Source: Acanthococcus lagerstroemiae (lineage: Eukaryota > Arthropoda > Insecta > Hemiptera > Eriococcidae). Taken from it: a stretch of DNA of 64,000 nucleotides. The notes beneath the pieces were generated by a model. The model made no database searches, was not told the origin of the DNA, and worked only from the letters and a program-made list of their open reading frames with translations. This document shows positions 23,247-35,490 of the stretch, piece after piece. Every line of letters starts with the position of its first letter. Positions within the stretch are counted from its first letter, which is position 1. The stretch spans positions 46,947,497 through 47,011,496 of the forward strand of contig CM063107.1 in the NCBI GenBank assembly GCA_031841125.1, given 5' to 3'. The position numbers were made by a program, and so were the translations under genes.

Positions 23247-24739
23247 GTGCACACAGAACAGAAATAGGCTTTAAGGTAAATTTATAGCATTCCTCTGATA
23301 TTCAGCATCCTAATCTGAAAACTTTGCATACAGATCAATAAAAAAAATCTTATTTGTGAAAATGTTAGGGGTTGCAAAATTTTGTTTTTGCACATCCGTC
23401 ATTTTTTGATGAAAAATCGTCATAAAATGGTGCCAGGAAATTTCTACTCAAAGTGAGGTTAAACCGCCAGTAAATGACTCTAAGAATGCGCCACAAAGTG
23501 TCGAAACCGTCATCACATATTGGAACCCTTTTCGTCACAATATGGCCACCAAAACCGCCAGTAAATGACTCTAAAAATGCGCCACAAAGTGCCGAAACCA
23601 TCGACACATGTTGGAACCATTTTCGTTTCAATACTGTCACATTATGGCTCTTTTCTAAAACTGTGGCCATTGCATTCTGTCTTCCGATTGGTTGAAATTT
23701 TCGCCACATTCTGTAGAACTTCACTACTTTTCGAGATTTCGACGTTTGCCGGATGCCGGAATGTTGGTTCGCAAAATTCATTTTATTGTTTAGCTTTTTG
23801 TCTTCGATTAATCTGCCGTGATACCGTGATATGGAATTTTGATGTATGTTCATCTTTGAGAAAAGGACCTAAAGTTCACGTGTATTAGGGTCTTTTCTTC
23901 GAACAATGCGCTGGGCTGAACGGCTGGAGTCCTGAGATACAAAAACAAACTATTGAGTTCGAGTGTCGAACTATCGATAATTATTGGTTGAAGTTGAGCG
24001 GATAGTCTTTTTCGAATAAAATTTTTAATTATCAGTTAGTTTTGAGTGAAAAAGTACCAATTTTAATGATTATTTCAAAAAATCACTACAATCTCTACAA
24101 AATGGGGGAAAAATTACTACACAGGTAAAAATCACTACGAAAACCACCACACATTTTTTCAGGGTGGCAAAATCACTACGTGTAGTGATTTTTCACTACG
24201 TCTGGCAACACTGCTTGATGTATGATAATTTCAATCTCACAATTTCATTCATCACCTAGTTCAAAAAAATAACTCTTCGCCTTCACTTTAGCGCTCGAAT
24301 TCGATTAATGAAATTTTCATTGGAGGCAATACGCTCATTCTCATTCTCTTGGTGATAGAGATCTGACTGTACCGAGACTTGGACATTTCAAGTATCCAGT
24401 AAGGACATCGGACTGTGTAAGCGCATAATTAAATTATAAGACAGCTGAAAAAACCTCTGGAGGTCCAGAAGGGTAGAATCATTGGTGGCCAACAAGTATA
24501 GCGGAACAGCCGTCACCTCACATGAAATTATTCGAGAAGTGATCCGTTGTTTCGTCACAGTTCTAATTTTTGCCATCCTGCAATAATGTTCATGAATTAA
24601 GGTAAGGTTGCCTAATATCGCTTAGTTTTTTAAAATGACTATATCGCGCTAAAATGGAGGGGAGGGGTCTCGTTGAATTTTTCATGAATTTTTGAAGCAG
24701 AGTAGTCAAAACCGTAAAATTTATTTTTGGGCTCCTAAT

Positions 24740-25397
24740 ATGCGGTACTTGAAGGATTGTTCCGAGAATTAAAGTGGGAGAAATATGGCTTGTTAATGGA
24801 TGGATACCAAATAAACAATCTCAGAATCGCCGATGACATCGTACTGATTGGCAAAAATATGGAGGAAATAAACGGTATGATTGACGACTTGGTGGAACAA
24901 GGGGCTAAAGTGGGACTAAAAATTAACTTAGAAAAATCCAAAATTATGAAAAAAGAGGGAAAATATGCAAGCCGCCACTCCAGCGGAACGAAACTAGAGA
25001 TGGTTAACGACTACAAGTACCTAGGACAGATAGTATCATTCAAAAACCGAATCGGGAAGGAAATTGAGACTCGCAAAACTAACTCCTGGAAAGCTTTTTG
25101 GGCATTGAAACACATTTTTAAAAGTAAAATGAAAATTCAAACGAAGGCTAAAATCCTAGGTAGTTGTGTGCTACCAGTGGCAACATACGGGGCTCAAACC
25201 TGGTCAATAACCAAAAAACAGTTGAAGAAATTGAAACGATGCAAAACTCCATGTTCCGGAGCATTTTAAAAATTAAAATAAAAGACAAAATTAGACTTGA
25301 GAATATAAGAAACCAAATTAATGCTACCGATATTGGATATACCATTAGAAAACTGAAATGGAAATACGCGGGCCACCTGACAAGAGAAAGTAATTTA
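24740..25397 (+). pseudogene. RTE-type reverse transcriptase fragment, 5' part
   Basis: Begins inside the reverse transcriptase domain (5'-truncated) with the palm motif NLRIADDIVLIGKN, then the C-terminal thumb region (KYLGQIVSF, VLPVATYGAQTWSITK). One frameshift lies near 25230-25260, after which another frame continues to HLTRESNL. The frame is then interrupted at TTA (25395-25397) by the 7-kb insertion and resumes at 32429. Closest relative in the window is the RTE at 48725-49985 (minus), but the two are clearly different subfamilies. Confidence 0.85.
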
Positions 25398-25849
25398 GGC
25401 TAGTGTTACACGAGCGTTTTTTTAACGCAGCGTAAAAAACACGCGCGGAAGAAAAACGCGCGATTAAAAATGAGTACATTGTCACACTGAGCGGATGATT
25501 TTCACTTCGACACGTGTTTTTAGCTTTTTACTTGGGTATAAAGTTGTACATACCTACTTGTTGTGATTTCTGTCTATTTCTTTAGAAGAAAAAACGACGA
25601 TATTGGGTGCACCCATTTTTGTTGCAAAATCATTTGAAATTAGGACATTTTTGCACAAAATATCCGGAATTAGAAAAATACCCTGAAAGATTCTATTTGT
25701 TGTCTAAATTTAAAATAAGTGGAATTTCTTCTTTATTCCTATCCTTTGGATGAACAGTGTAGTAAAGTCTGCAGCTGTGTTGTTAATAGAAATTTCCATG
25801 GTAATATGAAGGACATAGACAGACAGACGGACATACATTTATTTTTACA

Positions 25850-28159
25850 CAGGGTTAGTCGGTTTTCCTTCCACCATAGGAAAACTAGTTTTTCGCGAAA
25901 CCAGGTGCACGTTGTTTCGCCAGGCGACCGGTCTCTGTGGCAAGAATTTCATGGGAAATATTCGGAGAAAACTCCGATGGCTTTTGAAGAATTTTATCAA
26001 GAATCTTCCGGGAAAATTTTCTAAGTCTCCGAAAAATTTCATCGGAAATCTTCGAGAAAAATCTCTATTGAGGAAAAATTTGCGATAGTTTTCGAAGAAT
26101 CTCATCGAAATTTTTTAGAAATAATTTCCAAGGTTTTCCAAGAAAGTTCACCAGCATTCTTCGAGAAAATTTCCTGACAATTTTTGAAGAATTTCATATG
26201 AAATATTCGAAGAAAAACTCCGATGGTTTCTGATGAATTTCATCGAAAATCTTCTGGAAAAATGTTCGATCATCTCCGAAAAATTTCATTGTAAATCTTC
26301 GGGAAAAATTCTCGGATGATTTTTAAGCAATTTCATTGTAAATTTTCGGAAATCTTTCGAAAAAATCTCTATTTTTTCCAAAAAAATTGCATAATAATTC
26401 TTCGAGCAAATTTCCTGATAATTTTTGGAGAATTTTATCGAAAGCACACTCGGGGAATAACACCAAGAGTTTTGAAGAATTGCACCGAAAATCTTTAGAA
26501 AAAACCTTCGATTATTTCCAAGGAATTTCATGAAAAATATTCGGGACCATTCCTTTGATTTTCAAAGATTATTTCCGACGAACTTTATCGAAAATATTAA
26601 AGGTAAATTTCCAATCATTTTCAATGAATTCGATCAGGCGAATTTTGTCAGAAATTTTAGCGAAAATCTTATAATCATTCCAAATAATTTTATCAAGAAT
26701 CATCGAAGTATCTCTAATAATTTTGGAAGGATATCCTTAGAAAAAATGTTGATGCTTTTCAGAGATTTCGTCAAACATGTTCGGGGCAAATCTCCAGTGA
26801 TTTCTAAGGAATTAATCAGAAGTCTTTGAGAAAAAATGTGATGATATCCGGAGAATTTTATTGGAAATATTCAGAAAAAAGTTCAGTGTTTTCCAAAGAA
26901 TTTCCTCGAAAATCTTCGGGAAAATTTTCCGTTAATTTTTAGAGAATTGCATCGGAAGTTTTCAGAAAACAACTCTCATGATGTCCGAAGAATCTCATCG
27001 AAAAATTTTAGAGAAAATTTCCAATGTTTCCCAAGAAAGTACTTTCTGAAAAAACCTCCAAGAATCATAGAAGGTACTTCTCAATGATTTCCGATAAAAT
27101 CCTTTGGGATGGTTACCGAGTTTTCCTAAAATTTCCCACAAATTTCTCCTGAAATCATCGGATTATGTTTTTCAATAATGTCCGATAAAATTCATTGAAA
27201 AGGATCGGAAATTTACCCTTAATATTTTCGATAAAGTTTGTCGGAAATAATCTTTGAAAATCAAAGGAATCGTCCTGAATATTTTTCATGAAATTCCTTG
27301 GAAATAATCGAAGGTTTTTTTTTAAAAGATTTTCGGAGCAATTCATCAAAACTCTTGGTATTATTCCCCGAGTGCTTTTGATAAAATTTTCCAAAAATTA
27401 TCAGGAAATCTTCTCAAAGAATTTTCATGAAATTTTTTGGAAAACAATGGAGATTTTCTCTAAAGATTTCCGATGCGATTTTTCAGAAATTTTTGGAAAT
27501 TTTTTCTAAAAATTTTTGATGAGATCCTTCGGAAATTATCGGAGCTGTTTTCGGAGAATTTAAAAAATTATCGGAAAATTTTCCTGAAGATTTTCGAGAA
27601 AATTCTTTGGGAAACACTGGACTTTTTTCTGAATATCTCCGATGAAATTCTCCGGAAATCATATTTTTTCTCCAAGATTTCTAATTAATTCCTTAGAAAT
27701 CATTGGAGATTCTTCTCGAACATTTCTGACGAAAATCTCTGAAAGCATCAAAATTTTTTTTCTAAAGATATCCGTCCGAAATCATCAGAGCTACTTCTTG
27801 ATGATTATTGATAATATATTGTTTGGAATCATTGGAGATTTTTCCTAAAATTTCTAACAAAATTCGCCTGAAATCATTGGAGATATTTCTCAACGATGTC
27901 TGATGAAATTCTTCGATAATTATCGCAAATATCTCCTGAATAGGAGATTTTTTCGAAGATTTCCAATGAAAAAATTCTTCGGAGATATTGGAAAATTTTT
28001 GCTGAAGATTCTTGATAAAATTCTTCAGAAGCCATTGGAGTTTTCACCGAATATCCCATGAAATTCTTATCAAAGAGACCGATCACCGGGCGGAACAAGG
28101 TGCTCCAGTTTCGCGAAAAACTAGTTTTCCTATGGCGGATGGAAAACCGACTAACCCTG
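25850..28159. mobile_element. Foldback element, about 2.3 kb, arms over 1 kb
   Basis: The left end CAGGGTTAGTCGGTTTTCC mirrors the right end GGAAAACCGACTAACCCTG. Practically the whole body is one imperfect palindrome centred near 27000-27100, built of a degenerate 40-50 bp unit of the type GAAAATCTTCGGGAAAA / TTTCCGATGATTT. Open frames on both strands arise from this composition. A short relative with the same ends is at 31061-31268. Confidence 0.85.
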
Positions 28160-28805
28160 TATATATATGTACAGTGGCGTAGCGTGACATTTGAGACAGG
28201 GTGTGCGACTGTCAGGAGTGCAACCCAGGGGGCAATTCTGGACATGGTCTTCCTTTCTTCACAATTTCCAATTTTTCGTCATATTTTTTAGTGGTAAACT
28301 TATTATTTAAAAGAGTTTCTATCACACAGCACATTATATTTTCTTCCATTTTCAAAGGTTGAAGCAATCAATAATAAATTATTAAGAAATTCCACCACGC
28401 GTAATACAGTTAAATCTCCGTACACAAGCTAAAACCTAGAATGAACAATGAACAAGTTGTAACATGCCTTGATCGCTCGGTCGCATGACACCGTTGGCCG
28501 TGGTGCGATATTAGTATAGCACACACCCGACACATTTTTCAACATTATAACACCCCCTTCCCATCTTCCGTAACACTCTCTCGCCCACTGTCCTGCATCA
28601 AGCATAAAACGAGATTGTGCGTTCTGATCACCGCACACAACTGGACCAAGCAAGAAAATCGAATGACGAGCATAAGGTTTTAGTTTGTACTCATGTGTTG
28701 GTGTCTGTAGGTATAACATGTCGTAGTGTATTTGTAAAGGCGGTGGTGCATTGGTGCGATGCCTTTTCAGCACATCTTGAATGAATATCTATCTACTTAT
28801 TTTTA

Positions 28806-29473
28806 GGCGGGTCTCAGACCAAAGCAACATCAGTAAGCAATATATCACTAGCAACATAATGGAAATATCACCGACAAAGAAAACATATGTAATTAAATGG
28901 AAGTGCGCACACCAGAGCAAGGTGATATCATTTTGTCGCGTTATCACGGAAATATATTTCGGAGTGATAATCGTGCCGGTGCATTTAGCGATATCTCTTC
29001 GCCTCGACCTCATGTTCCATTGTATTTCTTATCAGTTCTAGCTGTCCAGGTAAAAAACGGAATGTATCTGGTTTCATTCTATAGCAGTTTTGAAACTCTG
29101 CTTCATATAAAATTAAATCCGCGGCGCAAACCTTGGCGCTGTAGGTAATACGTTTCTGTGGGCATTCTTGTTTCCAACAACTCCGAGGCTTTCGTTGATT
29201 TCTTCGTCTTCTATGCCATCGATACAGTACCATCACTTCTTCTTCAGACGAAGACATTCTTATTATAAAACGAAAGTTGTTTAGATGAAAAATTAGGCAA
29301 AATTAAAAATTTAATCACAATAATTGAAATTAAATTATCATTAACACCATCGCAGATAACAAAAACATCGTCGCAATATTGCTCTGGTCTGCGCAATTCG
29401 AAAGCAATATTTCCTCAACATGTTGCTCGTGATATATTGCTTATCACCATATTGCTTCGGTCTGAGACCCGCC
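28806..29473. mobile_element. PIF/Harbinger element, 668 bp, innermost insertion
   Basis: Inverted ends GGCGGGTCTCAGACC followed by (A/G)AAGCAA, and a TTA duplication at 28803-28805 and 29474-29476. It contains a minus-strand piece of the transposase N-terminus, so it is an internally deleted derivative of an autonomous element. Confidence 0.92.
28985..29257 (-). pseudogene. PIF/Harbinger transposase, N-terminal fragment
   Basis: A 90-codon frame starting MSSSEEEV, with the pattern of the region preceding the DDE catalytic domain in Harbinger-type nucleases: an acidic/basic start, then FQNCYRMKPDTFRFL followed by an I-R-N-T segment. The DDE domain itself is missing. Its position inside TTA-flanked GGCGGG ends supports the assignment. 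Confidence 0.6.
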
Positions 29474-29819
29474 TTACTACGAGGGGCGTTCCAAAAGTTA
29501 TTGAAATGGCGCTGTAAAACTGGCTACACTGATTCTAGCGCGTCGTATGACTTGTTTTTTTAATGTAATTAAAAAAAAAGAATACGTAGTATTATATTTA
29601 AAATTAATTTTTACCGATTTCTCTGGGTGTGCGGCGCACACCTAGCACCTATGGAGAAAACGCCACTGTATATGTAGGTAGAAGATTTTAGGCGCTGGGG
29701 CTTCCGCCCCCCCCAAATTTTTCGCTCTATTTCCGCCCCTAAACTTAGGTATTGTAACTTACTTTGCTATATCACTATTTTATTTCTTGAATAAAATGTA
29801 TATATATATATGCAGGGAA

Positions 29820-32050
29820 TCCTTTTCACCTCCATACATAACGCAGACGCCCTCGCCTCCGCCAGAAAAAATGGGTTTAGAAGTGTATACTTTGTAATTT
29901 TAGAATCAGAGAATTGATGTCATAAGAGGCAACCTGAGAGGGGTAAGGATTTCTCAAAATTTATCACCGAGTGTATACATTATGTATATAGTCCCTTTCA
30001 CCTCCGAACATAGTTTATACTTTTCGCCTCCTTTTGTATTTCTTTTTTACATAATTGGCCATTTTGGCCTCCAGCAACGTTGCCAATACTTTTGCAGCAC
30101 ATGTTTACGTCTCATCCTCCAGTGTGCGATAAGCAGGCTTGTTCGGACTCTTCGCGTACTTTTGCATTCCTGGGGCCTATTGTTTGAAATCAATATCTTT
30201 TCATTCAGGTATACTGCAATCGCATGTTGGTCACTGAGTTGCAGCAGACACACATAATCATCATATTTCTCTCGTCACCGCATGAAATTCTTATAAATTC
30301 TACAAAGAAACATCGCCTTCTTGTCTGAAAACAGGATGGAGGCAATGAAATTCGTCAGTGTATTTCTTTTCAGCACGTCTGTAGTTATTATATTTCAGGT
30401 TTCAGTTCAGACACCTGTTGTTTATTTTGTTCCAATTTTTTCTGTATACATGATGGTATGTACATTTTTTTCAAAGAGGATCTTTTTTCACCTCATTTTT
30501 GTATATAAAGCGACTTTTTCGCTTCATATATGGAGGCGAAAACAAAATGCTAAAAGTGAAAATCTGCAACTTCGTATTAGAATTTTCTGTGGAGTAGTTT
30601 CTTCTAACAATCTTGAACATGATCCCATGTTCTCGCGGGTATACGATGATATCTTTGCAGGGCGGCTTTTTCGCCTCTTTTTCATATATAAAGCGACGTT
30701 TTCACCTCATATACGGAGGCGAAAACGAAACTCCAAAGGTATATCTTTTCAGGGCGGCTTTTTCGCCTCTGTAAGTTTCTTATTATGTTATTCTTGAACC
30801 TCTTCTTCAGACTAAAAAAATTCATGTCCATTCCGAACTGTGTTATTTACAATGTCTTAGAGTATAGGGAAATGGTAAACCTGTGACCTTCTCGATCTTG
30901 ATCATCATGTTCTCGCGGGTATATAATAATATCTTTGCAGGGCGGCTTTTTCGCCCCTTTTTCATACATAAAGCGACGTTTTCACCTCATATACGGAGGC
31001 GAAAACGAAATTCTAAAGGTATATCTTTGCAGGACGGCCTTCTCTCCTCTGTTTCATATACAGGGTTAGTTGGTTTTCCCTCCGCCATAGGAAAACTCCG
31101 TCAGGCTGAACGAAGTATGACTCAATGTGTTATCTTCCAAAATGTACAGTACGCTTTGTTATCGGGTGTAGGCACGCTACATACTATTCGTGAGTAGCGA
31201 CAAAACCGATAACAGATCTTCAGCGTAATGGAGTTTTCCTATTGCGGAAGGAAAACTGACTAATCCTGTGTACAGCGACGTTTTTACCTCATAGACGGAG
31301 GTGAAAACGTGAGACACTGTATCTCAATAATTTAAGCTTCTACAGGCCAGCAGGTAACCCCCTGGGCAAATTTTTGACTGGAGGCGAAAAAACCTACATA
31401 CATCATCTATCAATTCGTGGTAAACTTTTCGGTGCAGTAATTTCTACTTCCAATCTTTAACATGCGGGGTATATGATATACAATATTATATACATTTTTT
31501 ATTTATTTTTTTAAAGAAGGTCTTTTTCGCCTCATTTTTGTACATAAAGCAACGTTTTCACCTCATATACGGAGGCGAAAACGAAATTTTAAAGGTATAT
31601 TTTTGCAGGGCGGCTTTTTCGCCGCTTTTTCATATACAAGTACACAGCGACGTTTAATATGTGAAGGGAACATTTCACCTCCAGGCATACAAGCAAATAG
31701 GAAACCTCCGAGTTTAATATTAATTCAATCACTAATGCGTTGTTGCCGCGAATCGGAGGCGAAAGCGCTCAGTTATGTTTGGAGGTGAAAAAGTCTCATT
31801 ATATAATTTACAAGTGACACTAGCGCTGTCTGGTGAGAGGTACCATGCACTAAAATGTATATGTCTGATGTATGTGGGTTTTTTCGCCTCCAGCCAAAAA
31901 TTTGCCCAGGAGATTGCCTAGCCGGTAGAAGCCTAAATTATCGAGATACAGTGCCTTACGTTTTCACCTCCGATTTTTCGTTTTCGCCTCCGTATATGAG
32001 GTGAAAACGTCGCTTTATATATGAAAAAGAGGCGAAAAGCCGTCCTGCAT
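29820..32050. repeat. GGAGGCGAAAA / TTTTCGCCTCC repeat field
   Basis: Dozens of GGAGGCGAAAA or GGAGGTGAAAA boxes on both strands, arranged in larger units: TCACCTCATATACGGAGGCG, then AAAGGTATATCTTTGCAGG, then GCGGCTTTTTCGCCTC, near 30500, 30690, 30960 and 31560. Another inverted pair lies at about 31310-31410 and 31880-31970 (box CTGTATCTCAATAATTTA). No coding frame is credible. Confidence 0.8.
31061..31268. mobile_element. Short foldback MITE
   Basis: A 208-bp element with ends CAGGGTTAGTTGGTTTTCC and an inverted mate, plus an inner box ATAGGAAAACTCC mirrored by GGAGTTTTCCTAT. Same end family as 25850-28159. No clear target duplication. It interrupts one GGAGGCGAAAA unit. Confidence 0.85.
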
Positions 32051-32428
32051 ATATATATATATTTATTTTTTTTTATTTTTTTTTTTTAAATAAAATAAAA
32101 TAATTGAAACTAGGGTAGTACTTGAACTTGAAAAACAATTTTCTACTCCAATTCTCGCTTGAACGCCACGTTTTTTCTTCGCTCGTGTGACAGTGAACAT
32201 ATTGCATCATGCTAATCTAGCCGCCTCCATGGCGCGGACACGAACGCGCGGCAAGAGAATCCAAGCGTTGTTTTTTCCACGCGTTTTTGATCCGTCGCGG
32301 ATAAAATGACGCGACAGATTTGTTCGCTTCATATGACAACGTTCATATGCGGATGTACTTTCAAACGGCGCGTATATTTATCCGACGCGTTCTCGCGTTA
32401 AAAAAACGCTCGTGTGACACTAACCTTA

Positions 32429-32656
32429 AAGTGGCACAATATCGCGACCTTTTGGACCCCGTATGGCCACAAACGCACAAGAGGGAGACCAATACTACGC
32501 TGGAGGGACGATTTCGAAGTTTTGAAGGAAAGATGGGTGCAATTAGCGAGAGACCGAGACGTATGGAGACAGACAACGGAAACTTATGCCCTAAAATGGG
32601 CGGGGTAGCTGGCGGTGGCTCACCTACCCAAAGTTGTAAATAAATAAATAAATAAA
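32429..32656 (+). pseudogene. RTE-type reverse transcriptase fragment, 3' part and tail
   Basis: Continuation of the frame broken at 25397: the C-terminal RTE segment HKRTRGRPILRWRDDF, then WVQLARDRDVWRQ and ALKWAG, ending in TAG at 32606-32608. A short 3' UTR ends in (AAAT)n at 32637-32656, the usual tail of an RTE insertion. Confidence 0.88.
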
Positions 32657-33325
32657 TATCGCCCATCAAAATTACATGTGAAAGTCCATAAGCCTTATAT
32701 CGCCTACTTAAAAAATCGAAATAATTGAAATTTTCACGTCACTTATAATTAAAATGAAGGCGATTTCGAATTTATCCACTCAAGCACTGTGAACAAATGT
32801 ATTTTTTTCTTATTCGCGACTTTACCAAAGGCAGCGTCGCAGACCTCAAATTCGCAAGCGAGCGATATTAGGGAAAACGGTACTCACTTCCTTCGACGCC
32901 ATACTGCGCTTATTTCTATATAAATCCTCCAACTTCTTATTGGAGGTTACAATGTAAACGTTTCTAATGAGAAAAATATTCGATTTGACATCCTGCCTGC
33001 ATCCTATCGCTCACAAGCGCCATCCAAAGACAACACTAAAAAAATCTTCAATTTTTTCTCCCAGCTGTCACTCTTCGGTTTTTGGCTTTCGGACCCTATC
33101 TCTACACATGTACTTCTGTTTCGTGATACCAAAAATGAATGCCGTATCGCGCCATTACAGGGCGAAACACGGTGGTGGGCGATATTAGGCAACCTTACCT
33201 TATTCAATACCCAATTTAAACAATAGAATGGTAAATTTCCAACAATGGACTGGTAGAAAATTTGACATTTTCAGTGATCAGTCAGCGTTATTTGACAGAG
33301 CCGACCGATCCCGACAATCCTAATA
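32657..33325. other. Right flank of outer element and linker
   Basis: Subterminal ATATCGC-rich sequence of the outer TIR element up to 33200, then about 125 bp of unclassified sequence. No gene. Confidence 0.5.
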
Positions 33326-33890
33326 CAGTAACCGCCGCTTTATCTGATCACGTTGGGACCGACACAAAATTAACGTAGTAACCGAAAGTCGCAATAACCG
33401 GCGGAAAATTTTTGGAGGAAATTTTAAAAACAACTAATTTCTTTCAAAATGAGAAATCGAGTACATTTATGCATAAAGGAAAACAATCTACTGTGTGTTT
33501 TTACTTGGAAAATTGGGTAAATTTACTCTGCTTCTGTGAGAGAGCCATTGTTAAAATTGATTGTAAGTTCTTACACATAAGAAAATGTTTGTTTCTCATG
33601 TGTTATACTCTGTAACTCTTCTCAAAACACATAATGCCTCAAGCTTGACACTCTTTTTTCATCATCAATCTGTTAAAAAAAAACACAAAAAAAACCATTT
33701 CTTTACCAGAAGAATCAAGGTTTATCTTTGGTAAACCTAGATTTTTCTGAACGGTATAAACGGTGCTCATGATCGTAATATCGGGCGAAAAATGCACACA
33801 AAAGACTTATTTTGTTCCGTTCCTAGCTGTTTTGACCGTAATAAGCGTCTGATCGTATTAACCACTGAACGCACTAAGTGGCAGTTACTG
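33326..33890. mobile_element. pogo-like MITE
   Basis: A 565-bp element with ends CAGTAACCGCCGCTT and (complement of the right end) CAGTAACTGCCACTT, TA on both sides (33324-33325, 33891-33892). Subterminal GATCA/GTAATAACCG-like boxes recur. No transposase. Confidence 0.78.
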
Positions 33891-34354
33891 TATCAAATTT
33901 CTATAAAAACTTTTGGTCAGGGGGAGGGTATTATTCCCCAAATCCCATCTTAAAACCGAGTACGTCACTGACTGATTCTGCGATGACATCCTTAATTCGC
34001 ATTCAGACAGTATATACAATTTCTCAAGTCTGTATTATATGTACTTCCTTGAAAAAACAGACAAGTAAAACGAATCAGATACAACGTCATTTAATTCCAC
34101 TTTACGTGAAGTAGATTAATTTGAATGAAACATGAATTAACGTATTTACGGAATATTAGCTAAATAATGTTCTAAAATATATCATTATGAGGGCGAATGA
34201 TCAGTTTGCTGGGATGCCTAAAGGTTTTCAATACAATGGATAACCGTACACCATATTTTTTTTAATTACTTTTTCGGAAGAGCAGTCAATTAATATGTAT
34301 AGCGCGAGAAAGGTCGCTTATTGTTATGACTCAAGAGAAGGTTTTTAAAGTTAC

Positions 34355-35490
34355 CTTTTTCAGTGAATGATCGACCGAATATAGAGGAAGCTAAAGGCTT
34401 CACATTATGAATCCTGGTATGTGCTGTGGGAAGGGTGGGTACAGTATTACGGAGGGTACACGGTTACGATAAGTCTATTTTTTCCTTCTATTTTTTTCCT
34501 TGATGATGGCAAAACTGTTTTGTACCTTACACAAGTAATGTACTCGTGGTTCAACAAAGAGATTTTAAAAGCAATTTGGACGATAGTTATTGCCAAATTT
34601 AATTTTTAAGCCATTGTAGATGTTATAATTTAGACAACTTTTAATCGTATCGATATAAATTTCGTTTCTTCAGATAATCAGGAAAAAGGAAACTGACAGA
34701 AAATTGCAGCCGGTGTCTTCTGAACAAATGAAAATGGCTGTTGATCGAGTAATCAATGAATCTGTATCAATGAGAAAGGCAGCACCTATGTATTCGTTTT
34801 TAATTTTATGTTTTTATCTTTAGAAAAATAATTTTTTTCTTCAAAAATGGCTTATAAATTAATTTGGCAATAACTAACATCCATATTGCTTTTAAAAACT
34901 CTTTTCTGAACCATGAGTACATACTACTTGTGTAGGGTACAAATCAGTTTTGCCATCTTCTGTGAAATGAACAACTTCCGAATTTTATGTGTACAAATTA
35001 TCAATATTATACCGCATAGAAAAGACGTTACATACGATCTTCCATAAAAAACACGACAGATAAACTCATTTCAGCGATGTTTATACATGTAACACTGTAC
35101 CCATCCATAGAGTACAGTGTTACAAAAAAATAATAAAATTTATAAAAGTTTAAATTTAAGCACATGGAAAAAAAGCTTCATTAATGTTCAATATATCAAA
35201 ATGTTCAGAAAAAGACATAATATAATTTTCGATGTCGCAAACTGATTTCTTCTACAGCCTTTCAGTAATAGACAAATAGAAAGAAGGCCATTTCGGTAAC
35301 ACTTTACTCACCCTTCCCCTAAATTCGTTGAATGAATGATTGACTGCATACTGAGCAAAAGAAAGGCTTTCCACGACCTTATATGAGTCATGGTATGTGT
35401 TGTCACTTTTTTTCCCCTGAGTGAATAATCCACCAAATATTGATCAAGAGAAAGAGAGGTTTCTCATTATTATGAGCCATGATATGTGCT
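34355..35490 (-). pseudogene. Decayed zinc-finger remnants split by a foldback insertion
   Basis: Plus-strand traces of finger units (AATGATCGACCG, then ATTATGAATC) at 34355-34425 and 35320-35490 show that the array once ran further left. Between them, about 34430-35105 is an inverted-repeat insertion: TGGGTACAGTATTAC left versus GTAACACTGTACCCA right, and GATGGCAAAACTG versus its complement. All frames are broken. Confidence 0.6.

Larger units (their letters stand above)
12345..24213. mobile_element. Composite bounded by hAT-like ends (11.9 kb)
   Basis: The left end CAGTGTTGCCAGA (12345) matches the inverted right end TCTGGCAACACTG (to 24213). The 8-bp flanks are CCTGATGT and CTTGATGT, a duplication with one mismatch. 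Both subterminal regions carry several AAATCACTAC boxes, as expected of hAT transposase-binding ends. No hAT transposase with an hATC dimerisation domain is visible, so it is non-autonomous or hollowed out. Contents include a pogo-like MITE and the R1-clade element with its 991-bp flanking repeats. Two independent hAT-like ends cannot be fully excluded. Confidence 0.7.
28172..29668. mobile_element. hAT non-autonomous element
   Basis: CAGTGGCGT ends in inverted orientation and a perfect 8-bp target duplication TATATGTA (28164-28171 and 29669-29676). Further in, GGGTGTGCG boxes near both ends also match in inverted orientation. No transposase. It is itself interrupted by a Harbinger element (28806-29473). 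Confidence 0.92.
25398..32425. mobile_element. PIF/Harbinger-type element inserted in the RTE frame (7.0 kb)
   Basis: The left end GGCTAGTGTTACACGAGCG and the right end, whose complement reads GGTTAGTGTCACACGAGCG, continue as matching GTTTTTTTAACGC. Target duplications are TTA at 25395-25397 and 32426-32428. The RTE reading frame continues exactly across the insertion when one TTA is kept, which is independent proof of the boundaries. TTA target and GG-starting ends fit PIF/Harbinger. No own transposase was found; the interior is foldbacks, a hAT insertion and GGAGGCGAAAA repeats. Confidence 0.88.
24600..33200. mobile_element. Outer TIR-bounded element containing nested insertions
   Basis: AGGTAAGGTTGCCTAATATC begins at 24600 and its complement ends at 33200 (22-bp inverted ends), flanked by TA on both sides (TTA if one base of ambiguity is allowed). 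Subterminal ATATCGC boxes recur on both sides. No transposase is visible. Its interior is an RTE fragment that has itself been broken by later insertions. Superfamily not assigned. Confidence 0.7.

Noticed and set aside
26286..27848. Series of 60-100 codon frames rich in FSxNFxxNF
   Set aside because: They come from the degenerate 40-50 bp units of the foldback element and appear on both strands.
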